Of a DNA stretch of 64,000 nucleotides, positions 27,906 through 39,161 are shown one piece after another. The DNA lies in contig NZ_JAGIZB010000019.1 of assembly GCF_017813395.1 (NCBI RefSeq), forward strand, positions 1 through 64,000, read 5' to 3'. The position numbers and the translations under genes were made by a program. This DNA is from Pararoseomonas baculiformis. Lineage in GTDB: Bacteria > Pseudomonadota > Alphaproteobacteria > Acetobacterales > Acetobacteraceae. Every line of letters begins with the position of its first letter. Position 1 is the first letter of the stretch. The notes beneath the pieces are model-generated. The model did no database searches, was not told where the DNA came from, and saw only the letters and a program-made list of their open reading frames with translations.

Positions 27906-27932
27906 TTGGCACTCACCGGGGGCAAGTGCTAA
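27906..27932. promoter_or_regulatory. CIRCE element 2 (HrcA operator)
   Basis: TTGGCACTC, nine-base spacer, AAGTGCTAA. It begins two bases after the -10 box and so covers the transcription start, the usual CIRCE position. hrcA is not in this window. Confidence 0.92.
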
Positions 27933-28011
27933 CGACGGCCCATCAGGGCGTTGCAGGGCATCGGGTCACCGGCCGGGTTCATCCCAAGACAAAGGCTCAG
28001 GAGAGGACCGC

Positions 28012-28311
28012 ATGACGAAGTTCCGTCCCCTGCACGACCGCGTTCTCGTCCGTCGCGTGACGGCCGAGGAGAAGAGCGCTGGCGGCATCATCATTCCGGA
28101 CACCGCCAAGGAGAAGCCCCAGGAGGGTGAGGTCGTGTCCGTCGGCGCCGGCGCGCGCAACGAGCAGGGCCAGATCGTGGCGCTGGACGTGAAGGCCGGC
28201 GACCGCATCCTGTTCGGCAAGTGGTCGGGCACCGAGGTCAAGCTCGATGGTGAGGAGCTCCTGATCATGAAGGAGTCCGACATCATGGGCATCGTGGAGA
28301 AGGCCGCCTGA
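28012..28311 (+). CDS. groES: Co-chaperonin GroES
   Basis: The 10-kDa lid of the chaperonin. The 99-residue protein shows [13 protein letters not shown], the mobile loop with [18 protein letters not shown], and the final [16 protein letters not shown] 28012 follows AGGAGAGGACC. First gene of the HrcA/CIRCE-controlled operon. Confidence 0.98.
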   Translation: MTKFRPLHDRVLVRRVTAEEKSAGGIIIPDTAKEKPQEGEVVSVGAGARNEQGQIVALDVKAGDRILFGKWSGTEVKLDGEELLIMKESDIMGIVEKAA

Positions 28312-28329
28312 TCTCCCGCTAGGGACTGA

Positions 28330-30009
<1,680 letters not shown>

Positions 30010-30038
30010 TTTCAGAAGACCAGTCTTCGTGACGAAGA

Positions 30039-30068
30039 GGGGCGGTCCGGCAACGGGCCGCCCTTTTT
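30039..30068 (+). terminator. Rho-independent terminator of the groE operon
   Basis: GGGCGG (30040-30045) pairs with CCGCCC (30058-30063), extended inward by CC/GG pairing, and is followed by TTTTT. It lies 30 bases past the groEL stop. Confidence 0.9.
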
Positions 30069-30106
30069 CGTTGTAGGATGCAGGTATTTCGGCAGGAGGG
30101 AGCGCG

Positions 30107-30316
30107 ATGCCGACGGGAGTGGTGGTCTGGTACCAGGCGCATAAGGGCTACGGCTTCATCCGGCCCGATGATGGGGGGCCAGACGTGATGGTTCACTCCA
30201 GCGTGGTGGAGGAAGCCGGGCGGCGCGACCTGAAGAAGGGTGAGGAGATTACCTATGAGGCGACGCAGCTTCCGAAGAAGCCGGCGCCGATCGTGACCTG
30301 GATCAAGCGCGGGTAA
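30107..30316 (+). CDS. Cold-shock domain protein
   Basis: A 69-residue CspA-like nucleic-acid chaperone. RNP1 is KGYGFIRP and RNP2 is VMVHSS. It differs from the usual paralogues: VVVWYQAHKGYG replaces the common VKWFN.TKGYG, so the aromatic at the WFN position is tyrosine and the first basic residue is lost. RNA binding is therefore likely but perhaps altered. A GGAGGGAG ribosome-binding site precedes ATG 30107. Confidence 0.9.
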   Translation: MPTGVVVWYQAHKGYGFIRPDDGGPDVMVHSSVVEEAGRRDLKKGEEITYEATQLPKKPAPIVTWIKRG

Positions 30317-30329
30317 GGCATGCGCCGGC

Positions 30330-30355
30330 CCGGATGCGCCGGCAGGCGCATCCGG
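30330..30355. terminator. Bidirectional hairpin
   Basis: CCGGATGCGCC (30330-30340), loop GGCA, GGCGCATCCGG (30345-30355): a perfect 11-bp stem between the converging cold-shock gene and the next minus-strand gene. Confidence 0.8.
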
Positions 30356-30364
30356 ACGGTCTGG

Positions 30365-30862
30365 TTACTCCTGCCAGACGCGCAGGGCGGAACTCTTGTT
30401 GAAGACGCCCTTGGCGCGTTCCGCCTGGTTCGTATCCGCGGCGGCCACCACCACGGCGGCGGCGGCCTTTTCGGATTCAGGCTTCACGTCGGGGCTGGCG
30501 GCTGAGGCCACGCCCTCGGTCGCGGCGGCCGCGCCGATTCCGGCGATCGCGGCTGCGGCGATAGCGACCAGGGCGGCGCCGCCGGTCGCCACCACGGCCC
30601 CCGCGGCAGCCATTCCGGCACCCGACCCGGCGAGCTGCGCGCTCATGCTGCGCAGGTTGCGCTGCTCATCCTCTTGGACCCGGCCCTCCATCTCGTTCGG
30701 CGGGCGGGGCGGCTCCTGCGTCACCTCGGCGGTGCGGACGGCGATCCGGTCGCGCGGGATCGCATCAGCATCCAGGTACTGGATGGCCGCTTCTGCGGCT
30801 TCGCGCGTGGCGAAGGTCGCCACGACATGCGAGTGGACTTGCGGGTTCTGTGTTTCGGACAT
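30365..30862 (-). CDS. Stress-protein-like hypothetical with glycine/alanine core
   Basis: A 165-residue protein. Residues 10-45 (VVATFATREAAEAAIQYLDAD.IPRDRIAV) resemble the ferredoxin-like domain of general-stress YflT/17M-type proteins. Residues 75-120 form a hydrophobic Gly/Ala-rich stretch (GAGMAAAGAVVATGG, AIAAAAIAGIGAAAA) that could insert in a membrane. The final part is alanine- and charge-rich. ATG 30862 follows GGGAG. The exact function is unknown. Confidence 0.7.
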   Translation of the reverse strand: MSETQNPQVHSHVVATFATREAAEAAIQYLDADAIPRDRIAVRTAEVTQEPPRPPNEMEGRVQEDEQRNLRSMSAQLAGSGAGMAAAGAVVATGGAALVAIAAAAIAGIGAAAATEGVASAASPDVKPESEKAAAAVVVAAADTNQAERAKGVFNKSSALRVWQE

Positions 30863-31073
30863 GCCAAACTCCCTGCGGGACGTCTTGGCTGCAACGCGGT
30901 TGTGCGGGGGTTGTTGCCGTGACCTCCGGTTCAGGATCGCGCCGGGGCAGGGCCCGCGGAACACGTTGTGACGATCCCGGGCAGACGGCAGGTGGGCGTT
31001 GCAGCCACCCGGCCGGAGCGGGGTTTAGGCTGCTGACGGGGCGGCCAGCCAAGGTGGCGGAGGCGAATCCGTC

Positions 31074-31265
31074 ATGACCTGGATGGGATCCGGCACAATG
31101 CTTTCCACCCGCCTCAACCAACGCCTGCGCCTGCTCACCATTGCCGTGGCCCTGATGGGGCCGGTGCTTCTGGTGAGTGCCTGCTCCTCGGGCACGGCCC
31201 AGCCTGGTAGTGCTCCGACGGCGACCCGCACCGGCGCCACCGGGAATGCCGGGCAGCATAAGTAG
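31074..31265 (+). CDS. Small lipoprotein
   Basis: A 63-residue protein with a basic N-terminus, a hydrophobic helix and lipobox LLVSAC (cysteine at about residue 37), leaving a mature part of about 27 residues rich in Ser, Thr, Gly and Ala. An ATG at 31098 would give a cleaner signal sequence (MLSTRLNQ); GGAGG lies ten bases before the ATG at 31074. Function unknown. Confidence 0.6.
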   Translation: MTWMGSGTMLSTRLNQRLRLLTIAVALMGPVLLVSACSSGTAQPGSAPTATRTGATGNAGQHK

Positions 31266-31586
31266 TCTCGACTCCGCTTTGTTCTGTCCTGCTCTGGTGG
31301 TCTGTCCCGGGGAGAGGAAGAAGGAATTCTTCCTCTCCCCGGACCCCTCACCATCATCTTCTTTTGGAAGTTTGGAGCGGTTCCGCTGATGGTGCGCCTC
31401 CGGTCCATGACCGGAGGCGACTGCAAGTGCAGGATGAGACCTCAAAAACCCCGTGTTGCATCGTATCCGCGGCAGCCAGACGGGGTTCCAAGGGCCTCAG
31501 GCCCTTGGCGGGTGAGGTCCGGAGAGGGCAGAGCCCTCTCCGGGAACCGGCAGTTCAGGAATCCGGCCGCAATCCCGGCCAGAGCT
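31266..31586. repeat. Hairpin-rich intergenic region (REP/BIME-like)
   Basis: No gene is seen in these 321 bases. They carry four perfect hairpins in a row: 31307-31342 (16-bp stem CCGGGGAGAGGAAGAA, loop GGAA), 31395-31419 (11-bp stem CGCCTCCGGTC, loop CAT), 31488-31508 (9-bp stem CCAAGGGCC, loop TCA) and 31519-31543 (11-bp stem CCGGAGAGGGC, loop AGA). The density is far above a normal terminator and suggests a repetitive extragenic element, between a plus-strand lipoprotein gene and the 3' end of terB. Confidence 0.75.
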
Positions 31587-32042
31587 TCAGATGACCTGGA
31601 AGCGTGCCTTGGCGGCGCGCTCGATGGCGCCGGCGATGAGGCGGTCGATGTCGAGGGCGATGCGGAAGTCCTGGAGGAAGCGCAGTTCCTCCTGGGTGGC
31701 GTCGCCGTCGGCGGCTGCGATTTCGCAGGCCAGGAGATAGGCGGTTTCGCGGAGGCGCGGGGGCAGGGCGTCCCGGATCATCTCCGAGGCGCGGTCCAGG
31801 CCGTCCGACTGGTCCAGCAGCGAGAGCACGACGTCGGTGACCGTGTCGATCTCGCTGGCGTGGAACTGGCTGAAGACGGGAAGTTCCCGCACCAGCCGCG
31901 ACATGGCAGCCAGTTCGGCATCGGTCATGCCGCGGTCGCTCACCCCCATCAGCACCATCGCGCATATCAGGGCCTCCTGGGCCGAGAAGCGCGTGGGGAT
32001 CGGGGCGGGGGTGGGAGCGGTGTCCATGATGTTCGTGTCCAT
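31587..32042 (-). CDS. TerB-like tellurite-resistance family protein
   Basis: A protein of about 151 residues, all helical, with FSAQEALICAMVLMGVSDRGMTDAELAAM and YLLACEIAAADGDATQEELRFL, the two acidic DG.....E segments typical of TerB/DjlA N-terminal domains, which bind metal ions. Start uncertain: ATG 32042, ATG 32027, or a TTG at 32081 overlapping the helicase stop. It follows the DinG-like helicase gene and is probably co-transcribed with it. Confidence 0.75.
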   Translation of the reverse strand: MDTNIMDTAPTPAPIPTRFSAQEALICAMVLMGVSDRGMTDAELAAMSRLVRELPVFSQFHASEIDTVTDVVLSLLDQSDGLDRASEMIRDALPPRLRETAYLLACEIAAADGDATQEELRFLQDFRIALDIDRLIAGAIERAAKARFQVI

Positions 32043-32077
32043 CTTGGGCAGAGGGTTCGCCCGCCGGCCCCGGCGCG

Positions 32078-34900
32078 TCAATCGTTGGGCCGATCACCAT
32101 TCAGGAAGTGGTGCGTGGCGCGAACCGCCTCGGCCAGGCCCATGCGCTGGGGAACCACCCCTTCCGGCAGGCCCAGGAGCAGGCGGCTGGGGGCGCGGGC
32201 ATCCAGCAGCACGAAGACGCCGCGGTCATCGGCGCGGCGGATGAGGCGGCCGAAGGCCTGTCGCAGCCGGTGGCGGGCGATGGCGTCGTCATAGGCCTTG
32301 GGCCGGGCGCCGGAGAGATGGGTGCGGCGTTCCCGGTGCAGGATGGTGGGGCGGGGCCAAGGGATGCGGTCGAAGACCAGGAGGCGGAGGGAGCGGCCGG
32401 GCACATCCACGCCGTCCCGCAGGGCATCCGTGCCGAGAAGGCAGGAATCCTCCTCGGCGCGGAAGACATCCACCAGGGTGGAGTTGTCCATCGCGTCCAC
32501 ATGCTGGGCGTAGAGGGGGAGGCCGGCGGCCTCCAGCCCCGGGGCCATGCGGGCATGGGCATCCCGCAGGCGGCGGATGGCCGTGAAGAGGCCGAGGGCG
32601 CCGCCGCCGGAGGCGCGGAAGAGCTGTTCCATGGCCATGGCGGCCTGGGGCCCCTCGCGGGCGATGTCGGTGACGACGATGGCGAGGGTCTGGTCGGGGT
32701 AGTTGAAGGGGGAGGGCAGCGCCGCCCGGATGGCCGGGGTCGGCAGGTGGATCGCGCCGGTCCGGGTCTCGGCTTCCTCCCAGGCATGCTCCGGGTCGCC
32801 CTCGCCGCTGTCGCGCAGCGTGGCGGAGGTGATGAGCATGCCATGGGCAGGGGCAGCCACGGTGGCGGCGAAGGGCTGGGTGGGGTCCAGGAAGTGGCGG
32901 TGCAGGGCGGCGTCGATCACGCGGCCCTCGCGCCGGGTGATGGCGAGCCAATCGACATGGACGGGGCGTGTGCCGGGTTCGGGCGGGCGCTCGGCCAGCG
33001 TCTTGAGCATGGCGCGCCAGGCGGAAAGGGGGCGGAGACCGCGCCGGTCCACGGTGCGCCGGGCGGTGTCCAGGCGGATGCGATCGCCCGTCTCCAACTC
33101 GGCATCCGGGTCCTCCAGCAGGCCGGTCAGGCGCGCGTGCAGGGCGCGGAGCGGGGTTTCGATCAACTCCAGGGCCTTCTCCAGCGCTGCCCCGGCCCCG
33201 GCGACGCCGGGGTTGAGGGGGTGAAGGTCGCATTCGGCATCGTAGCCGGCATCGGCCTCGGGCGAGCGGGCGAAGACCTGGAGGATGATGGTGCGGAGGA
33301 AGGCCTCGCCCGGATTGGTTTCGGCGGGATGGCCGGGAAGGCCGTCCTCGCCCTCGTAGCTCTCGCGATTGTCGCCTTCGCCAAGGCGGGAGGACCAGCC
33401 GGGGCCGGGGAGGCTGCCGGCATGGCGCAGGGCCTCGTCCACCAGTGGCAGGAGGGCGGGGTGGTCGCTGGTAACCTCTTCCAGCCGGCGGCGCAGGCCG
33501 CGGGCGCGGCCGCGCGCGCCTTCGGCACCCAGAAGCCAGCGGCGCAGCTCGGCCATCTCGCCGCCGCTGACCTCGGCGGAGAAGGCGCTGTCGGCGGCAT
33601 CGAAGAGGTGATGGCCCTCGTCGAAGACGTAGCGAAGGGGAGGGCGGTCCTCGCCGCCGCCAAGGGCTGCCTGGATCATGACCAGGGCGTGGTTGGCGAT
33701 GACAAGCCGGGCCGTGCGGGCGCGGCGGATGGAGTGCTCCACGAAGCAGCGGCGCCAATGGGGGCAGGCGGAGTGGATGCATTCGCCACGGCGGTCTGTC
33801 AGGCCGGCGACATGGCCCCAGGGGAAGAGTTCCGCGATCCAGCCGGGAAAGTCGCCGCCCTGCATGTCCCCGTCCCGCGTGGCGGCGGCCCAGCGGGAGA
33901 CGAGGGAGAGGGCCAGCAGGCGGGAAGGCATGGCGCCGCTGACCGCCTCATCATGGTTCAGCAGGCAGAGATAGTTTTCCCGCCCCTTGCGGATGACGAC
34001 CTGCCGGCGGCGTTCCTCCGGATCGGGGTAGAGGCGGAAGAGTTCCTGGTCGATCTGGCGCTGGAGGTTGCGGGTATAGGTGCTGACCCAGACGGGGGCA
34101 CCGTTGCGCTCGGCCCAGAGGGAGGCGGGGGCGATGTAGCCCAGGGTCTTGCCGGTGCCGGTCCCGGCTTCCGCCAGGACGAGCTGCGGCTGGCCCTCGG
34201 CCTCGCGCGGGGCGAAGGCAAGGGCGGCGGCGGAGGCGTAGTCGGCCTGGGCGGGGCGGGTCTCGGAATCCGCGCCGAGGATTTCGGCCAGGCGCTTGCG
34301 GGCTTCCAGCGGGGCGACGGGCAGGGAGGCGGGCGGGGTCGGAGGGGCGGTTTCCTCCCATTCCGGCAGGCGTCGCCACACCTTCAGCGCGTCAGTGGAG
34401 GCCTTGGCCTCGGGCTGGCCTGACGCCGCGAGGATGCTGGGCGCCCAGACCCAGTCGGACGCGTCGCGCAGGCGGGCGGCGAGCTGGGCGACGTCGCGGT
34501 TCAGGAGGTGGTGGCGGTTGGTGGCGAGGTGGCGAAGGAGGGTGGTCGCGATCTCCGGGAGGAGGATGGCGGCGGCCTCGTCGTCCCTGGGCGGCTCCAT
34601 GTCCAGCGCCAGGGCCAGGCCGCGCGGGGTGGGGGCGGCGAGCTGGGCCGGGAGGACGAAGGCGAAGAGCTCCAGCAGATCGTAGGCGACCGGGAAGGGG
34701 GCGAGGTTCAGGCGCCTTGCGGTGGCGGGGGCATGGATGAGGAGCGGGGGCGGAAGATCCGTGAGGCGCCGGGCCAGCGCCTGGGTGGGGAGGGTTTCGA
34801 TCTCGCCATCCGGGGTGAGGAGGGTAGCGCGGCCAATTCCGGCAACCAGGGCAGGCGCTTCGGGCAGCAAGAGGCGGGGAGTGGCCGAAGCAGGGGGCAT
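32078..34900 (-). CDS. DinG/YoaA-like ATP-dependent DNA helicase
   Basis: A 940-residue superfamily 2 (XPD-like) 5'-3' helicase with an iron-sulfur domain. Walker A is EAGTGTGKT (244-252), the DEAH-type box is DEGH (427-430), and four cysteines C312, C374, C379 and C385 would hold the 4Fe-4S cluster. The C-terminal helicase half includes LLGTDALRDGVDVPG and QAFGRLIRR. Residues 1-200 are not a recognisable exonuclease. A role in resolving R-loops or blocked forks is likely by family. Confidence 0.9.
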   Translation of the reverse strand: MPPASATPRLLLPEAPALVAGIGRATLLTPDGEIETLPTQALARRLTDLPPPLLIHAPATARRLNLAPFPVAYDLLELFAFVLPAQLAAPTPRGLALALDMEPPRDDEAAAILLPEIATTLLRHLATNRHHLLNRDVAQLAARLRDASDWVWAPSILAASGQPEAKASTDALKVWRRLPEWEETAPPTPPASLPVAPLEARKRLAEILGADSETRPAQADYASAAALAFAPREAEGQPQLVLAEAGTGTGKTLGYIAPASLWAERNGAPVWVSTYTRNLQRQIDQELFRLYPDPEERRRQVVIRKGRENYLCLLNHDEAVSGAMPSRLLALSLVSRWAAATRDGDMQGGDFPGWIAELFPWGHVAGLTDRRGECIHSACPHWRRCFVEHSIRRARTARLVIANHALVMIQAALGGGEDRPPLRYVFDEGHHLFDAADSAFSAEVSGGEMAELRRWLLGAEGARGRARGLRRRLEEVTSDHPALLPLVDEALRHAGSLPGPGWSSRLGEGDNRESYEGEDGLPGHPAETNPGEAFLRTIILQVFARSPEADAGYDAECDLHPLNPGVAGAGAALEKALELIETPLRALHARLTGLLEDPDAELETGDRIRLDTARRTVDRRGLRPLSAWRAMLKTLAERPPEPGTRPVHVDWLAITRREGRVIDAALHRHFLDPTQPFAATVAAPAHGMLITSATLRDSGEGDPEHAWEEAETRTGAIHLPTPAIRAALPSPFNYPDQTLAIVVTDIAREGPQAAMAMEQLFRASGGGALGLFTAIRRLRDAHARMAPGLEAAGLPLYAQHVDAMDNSTLVDVFRAEEDSCLLGTDALRDGVDVPGRSLRLLVFDRIPWPRPTILHRERRTHLSGARPKAYDDAIARHRLRQAFGRLIRRADDRGVFVLLDARAPSRLLLGLPEGVVPQRMGLAEAVRATHHFLNGDRPND

Positions 34901-35047
34901 CGGCGGCTCTATACCCGCTTTGTTCGCGGGGGGGAGTCCGCGCCCGCGCGCGAATGATATTTCAGTTGGGGACTTCGGGCGGCGGCGCGCTTCTTATATT
35001 AAGGGGCAGGTCCAGATCCCCGAACTTAACAAGGCAGGAATCGCAGA

Positions 35048-36145
35048 GTGAACCATATCTCGCCGGCGGGTGCCGCCACGAAGCTGAAGCCGGGCGTCGT
35101 CACCGGCGCCGATTACCAGACGCTGCTTCAGGCCTGCCGTGACGGCGGCTATGCGCTGCCGGCGGTGAACGTGGTGGGCACGAACAGCATCAATGCGGTG
35201 CTGGAGGCGGCGGCGAAGAACAAGGCCGACGTGATCATCCAGCTCTCCAACGGTGGTGCGCGCTTCTTCGGCGGCGAGGGCTGCCCGGACGCCGATGCGG
35301 CCCGCGTGCTGGGTGCGGTTTCGGCGGCGCAGCATGTGCATACCCTGGCCAAGGCCTATGGGATCTGCGTGGTGCTGCACACCGACCATGCCGACCGTTC
35401 GCTGCTGCCCTGGGTGAACGCGCTGATCGACCATGGCGAGGAGCACATGAAGCGGACGGGCCAGCCGCTTTTCTCATCCCACATGATCGATCTTTCGGCC
35501 GAGCCGCTGGACGTGAACATCGAGGAATGCGCCAAGGTCCTGAAGCGCATGGCCCCGCTGGGCATGAGCCTGGAGATCGAGCTGGGCGTGACGGGCGGCG
35601 AGGAGGACGGCATCGGGCATGACATCGAGGAGAGCGCCGACAATGCGCATCTCTACACCCAGCCCGAGGATGTGCTGAAGGCCTGGGAGATCCTCTCCCC
35701 GATCGGCCATGTCACCGTCGCGGCATCCTTCGGCAACGTTCACGGCGTCTATGCGCCTGGAAACGTGAAGCTGCGGCCGGAGATCCTGAAGGCTTCGCAG
35801 GAGGCGGTTTCCGCCAGGTTCGGCGGCGGCGAGAAGCCGATGAGCCTGGTGTTCCATGGCGGCTCGGGCTCGGAGAAGGACAAGATCACCGAGGCCGTGT
35901 CCTATGGCGTGTTCAAGATGAACATCGACACGGACACGCAGTTCGCCTTCTCGGCGCCGGTGGGCGCCTATGTCGAGGCCAATCCGGTGGCCTTCAAGCA
36001 CCAGATCGACCCTGCCACGGGCAAGCCGCAGAAGAAGCTCTACGATCCCCGCAAGTGGCTCCGCGCCGGCGAGAAGGGCGTGGCGAAGCGGCTGGACGAG
36101 GCCTTCGCGGATCTGGGTTCGGCCGGGCGCAGCCTGGCAGGCTGA
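35048..36145 (+). CDS. fba: Fructose-bisphosphate aldolase, class II
   Basis: Zinc-dependent aldolase of glycolysis and gluconeogenesis. The 365-residue protein belongs to the longer FbaA-type subgroup: VLHTDHADRSLLPW carries zinc-binding and catalytic residues, EIELGVTGGEEDGI is conserved, and NVHGVYAPGNVKLRPEIL and FHGGSGS hold further ligands and the phosphate site. Start is GTG 35048. A -10-like TATATT lies at 34995-35000. Confidence 0.95.
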   Translation: MNHISPAGAATKLKPGVVTGADYQTLLQACRDGGYALPAVNVVGTNSINAVLEAAAKNKADVIIQLSNGGARFFGGEGCPDADAARVLGAVSAAQHVHTLAKAYGICVVLHTDHADRSLLPWVNALIDHGEEHMKRTGQPLFSSHMIDLSAEPLDVNIEECAKVLKRMAPLGMSLEIELGVTGGEEDGIGHDIEESADNAHLYTQPEDVLKAWEILSPIGHVTVAASFGNVHGVYAPGNVKLRPEILKASQEAVSARFGGGEKPMSLVFHGGSGSEKDKITEAVSYGVFKMNIDTDTQFAFSAPVGAYVEANPVAFKHQIDPATGKPQKKLYDPRKWLRAGEKGVAKRLDEAFADLGSAGRSLAG

Positions 36146-36181
36146 CGCTGAAGGGGCGGGGGCTACGCTCCTGCCCTCTCG

Positions 36182-36228
36182 ATAAGGTGAAAGTGCCTGT
36201 CGTTTATATGACGATAGGCCTTTCTTAT
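36182..36228. promoter_or_regulatory. Imperfect inverted repeat between fba and katA
   Basis: ATAAG..AAAG.GCCTGTCGT on the left mirrors ACGATAGGCCTTTCTTAT on the right, with small insertions on the left arm. It could fold as the fba terminator, or serve as an operator for catalase. Part of it (ATAG-N7-TTAT, 36214-36228) is a half match to OxyR sites. Confidence 0.45.
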
Positions 36229-36316
36229 GGGGCGCAGAGGCCCTTTGTATTTCACCCCCTCGGACTACCTCCCTAGCGTCGCGTTCTTAAAGCGACCTTG
36301 CAGGGAGAGAATCGAG

Positions 36317-37816
36317 ATGTCGGACAAGCCGCGCGGCGTGGGGCTCACCACGCGCCAGGGCCACCCCGTCTTCGACAATCAGAACACGCGCAGCGTGGGT
36401 TCGCGCGGGCCGCTGGTTCTGGAGGACTACCAATTCCTCGAGAAGATGAGCCATTTCGACCGCGAGCGGATCCCCGAGCGGGTGGTGCATGCGCGCGGCG
36501 CGGCGGCGCACGGGATCTTCGTGCCCACCGGCAAGGCCGGCGACGATCCGATCTCGAAATACAGCCGGGCGAAGGTCTTCACTGCGGGGACCGAGACGCC
36601 GATCTTCCTGCGCTTCTCCACGGTGATCCATGGCGGGCACAGCCCGGAGACGCTGCGCGACCCGCGAGGCTTCGCCATCAAGTTCTATACGGAGACCGGC
36701 AACTGGGATCTGGTGGGGAACAACCTGAAGGTGTTCTTCATCCGTGACCCGATGAAGTTCCCGGACATGGTCCACGCCTTCAAGCCGGATCCGATCCACA
36801 ACCGGCAGATGATGAACCGGTTCTTCGACTTCGTGAGCTGCACGCCCGAAGCGACGCACATGATCACCCACCTCTTCTCGCCCTGGGGCATTCCCGCGAC
36901 CTACCGCGAGATGCAGGGCTCGGGGGTGAACACCTACAAGCTGGTGAATGCCGAGGGCGGGACGGTTCTCTGCAAGTTCCACTTCCAGCCGCGCATGGGC
37001 GTGCGCAACCTGACGCAGGAGCAGGCGGAGGCCATCCAGGCGAAGGATTTCAACCACGCCACCGGCGATCTCTACGACGCGATCGAGCGCGGCGAGTTCC
37101 CGGAATGGGACATGTTCATCCAGGTGATGAGCGACGACGAGCATCCGGAGCTGGACTGGGATCCGCTGGATGTCACGAAGCTCTGGCCCGAGGAGCAGTT
37201 TCCCTTCCTGCATGTCGGGCACATCCAGCTGAACCGGAACCCGGTGGACTACCACAACGAGGTCGAACAGGTGGCCTTCGGCACGGGCGTGCTGGTGGAC
37301 GGGATCGACTTCTCGGATGACAAGATGCTGCAGGGGCGGACCTTCGCCTACTCGGACACGCAGCGCTACCGCGTGGGGCCGAACTACCTGCAGCTGCCGA
37401 TCAACGCGCCGAAATGCCCCTTCGCGACCAACCAGCGCGGCGGGCAGATGAGCTACCACGTGGATGGCGCGGAGCAGGGCGCCAACAAGCACGTGAACTA
37501 CGAGCCCTCGAACTTCAACGGGCTGGTGGAGCAGCCGCGGCTGGGACCGCCCCCGCGGATCCAGGTGAGCGGGGAGGTCGGGCGCCAGAAGATCGAGCGC
37601 ACCAACGACTTCAAGCAGGCCGGGGAGCGCTGGCGCATCTTCTCCGACTTCGAGCGTGATGATCTGGTGAAGAATCTCGTGGGCGCGCTCTCGCAATGCG
37701 AGCGGGTGATCCAGGAGAAGATGGTCTGCTACTTCATGCAGGCGGATCGGGAGTATGGCAGCCGGGTGGCCCAGGGGCTGGGGATTTCCATGCCGTCCCG
37801 CCAGGCGGCGGAGTAA
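36317..37816 (+). CDS. katA: Catalase (monofunctional haem)
   Basis: Breaks hydrogen peroxide to water and oxygen in the cytoplasm. The 499-residue protein is of small-subunit type. The active-site histidine lies in [12 protein letters not shown], the distal asparagine region is [11 protein letters not shown], and the proximal haem tyrosine is in [15 protein letters not shown] 36317 follows AGGGAGAGA. It ends before a bidirectional terminator. Confidence 0.96.
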   Translation: MSDKPRGVGLTTRQGHPVFDNQNTRSVGSRGPLVLEDYQFLEKMSHFDRERIPERVVHARGAAAHGIFVPTGKAGDDPISKYSRAKVFTAGTETPIFLRFSTVIHGGHSPETLRDPRGFAIKFYTETGNWDLVGNNLKVFFIRDPMKFPDMVHAFKPDPIHNRQMMNRFFDFVSCTPEATHMITHLFSPWGIPATYREMQGSGVNTYKLVNAEGGTVLCKFHFQPRMGVRNLTQEQAEAIQAKDFNHATGDLYDAIERGEFPEWDMFIQVMSDDEHPELDWDPLDVTKLWPEEQFPFLHVGHIQLNRNPVDYHNEVEQVAFGTGVLVDGIDFSDDKMLQGRTFAYSDTQRYRVGPNYLQLPINAPKCPFATNQRGGQMSYHVDGAEQGANKHVNYEPSNFNGLVEQPRLGPPPRIQVSGEVGRQKIERTNDFKQAGERWRIFSDFERDDLVKNLVGALSQCERVIQEKMVCYFMQADREYGSRVAQGLGISMPSRQAAE

Positions 37817-37866
37817 CGCGGGCGGCCGCCCGGCACGCCGGGTGGTCCTGAAGCCCGGAAGGGAAA

Positions 37867-37896
37867 GGGGGCGGAGAGGTGATCCTCTCCGCCCCC
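37867..37896. terminator. Bidirectional terminator between katA and asd
   Basis: GGGGGCGGAGAGG (37867-37879), loop TGAT, and the perfect complement (37884-37896): a 13-bp stem between converging genes. Confidence 0.85.
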
Positions 37897-37936
37897 TTCT
37901 GCGTGGATGCTCCTGCCAGGTCCCTGGAAAGGCGGA

Positions 37937-38944
37937 TCAGGCGACAAGCTCGGCGGGCAAGGCCTCGGCGATCTGGACGGCGTTCAGGGCGGCGCCCTTC
38001 AGCAGCTGGTCGCCGCAGACGAAGAAGTCGAGGCCGTGATCCCCGAAGACGAGGCTCTGCCGGATGCGGCCGGCCTCGACATCGTAGCGGCCGCTGGCGG
38101 TCAGCGGCATGGGATAGACGGCGTTCTCGACGTCATCCGCCAGCTTCACGCCGGGGGCGGTGGCCAGCACGCGGCGGGCGGCTTCGGGCGTCACCGCGCG
38201 CTCGGTTTCGATCGTCACGGCCTCGGCATGGGCGCGGAGCGTCGGGACGCGGACCGCGGTGCAGGAGATGGGAAGATCGGGCAGGCCCATGATCTTCCGG
38301 GTTTCCCATGTCACCTTCATCTCCTCCCGCGTGTAGCCATTGGGCTGGAAGCTATCGATATGCGGGATGAGGTTCATCGGCAGCGGGTGGCGGAAGACGC
38401 TGTTCCTGGGCTGGGTGCCGTTGACCAGCAGCTCCTTCAGCCCCGCCTCCAGCTCCTCCATGCCCTCGGCGCCCGCGCCGGAGGAGGCCTGGTAGGTGGA
38501 GACGATGACGCGCTTCAGGCCGAACTCGGCGTGGAGCGGGGCCAGGGCCACGGCCAGGATGGCGGTGGTGCAGTTCGGGTTGGCAATGAGGCGCGCGCCC
38601 TGGGCGGCGGCGGCGTTCACCTCCGGCACCACCAGCGGAACATCATCCTCCAGGCGGAAGGCGGAGGAGTTGTCCACCACCACGGCGCCGGCCGCGACCA
38701 GCTGCCTGGCATGGGCCTTGGACCAGTCGCCGGAGACGGCGAGCAGGGCCAGGTCCAGCTTCGGCGGGCTGGCGGGGTCGTATACCTCGATGGTTTTCTC
38801 CCCGAAGGGGGTGGGAATTCGGGTGCCGGCGCTGCGGGTGGAAGCGAAAAGGCGCAGCTCGGCCACCGGGTAGCCGCGGTCCCCCAGGACCTGCACCAGT
38901 TCCTTGCCGACCGCGCCCGTCGCTCCGAAAACCCCAACGCGCAT
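37937..38944 (-). CDS. asd: Aspartate-semialdehyde dehydrogenase
   Basis: Reduces aspartyl phosphate to the semialdehyde, at the branch to lysine/diaminopimelate, methionine and threonine. The 335-residue protein has the NADP motif GATGAVG (7-13), the nucleophile C125 in NPNCTTAIL, and [14 protein letters not shown] chose ATG 38944 ([10 protein letters not shown]) because AAGGA lies five bases upstream; an ATG six bases earlier would overlap that site. Confidence 0.95.
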   Translation of the reverse strand: MRVGVFGATGAVGKELVQVLGDRGYPVAELRLFASTRSAGTRIPTPFGEKTIEVYDPASPPKLDLALLAVSGDWSKAHARQLVAAGAVVVDNSSAFRLEDDVPLVVPEVNAAAAQGARLIANPNCTTAILAVALAPLHAEFGLKRVIVSTYQASSGAGAEGMEELEAGLKELLVNGTQPRNSVFRHPLPMNLIPHIDSFQPNGYTREEMKVTWETRKIMGLPDLPISCTAVRVPTLRAHAEAVTIETERAVTPEAARRVLATAPGVKLADDVENAVYPMPLTASGRYDVEAGRIRQSLVFGDHGLDFFVCGDQLLKGAALNAVQIAEALPAELVA

Positions 38945-39161
38945 GACCATCCATCCTTCGAGGCGTTGTTGGGGGGCGGGGCGCCCGGAGAGGGGCGCAG
39001 GCCCACCCCTGCCAGTGTGGCATCGGGGTTTATACAGGCGGCGAGGGCGGATGCGAGGCGCGTGTTCCGGGGGTCAGGGATGCCCCAGCTTCGAGCGCGC
39101 AACGGTCTTTCACCCCATGCGCGTTGACCCGGCGGGGGCGCGGGGGCATGTGGGCGCCGCC

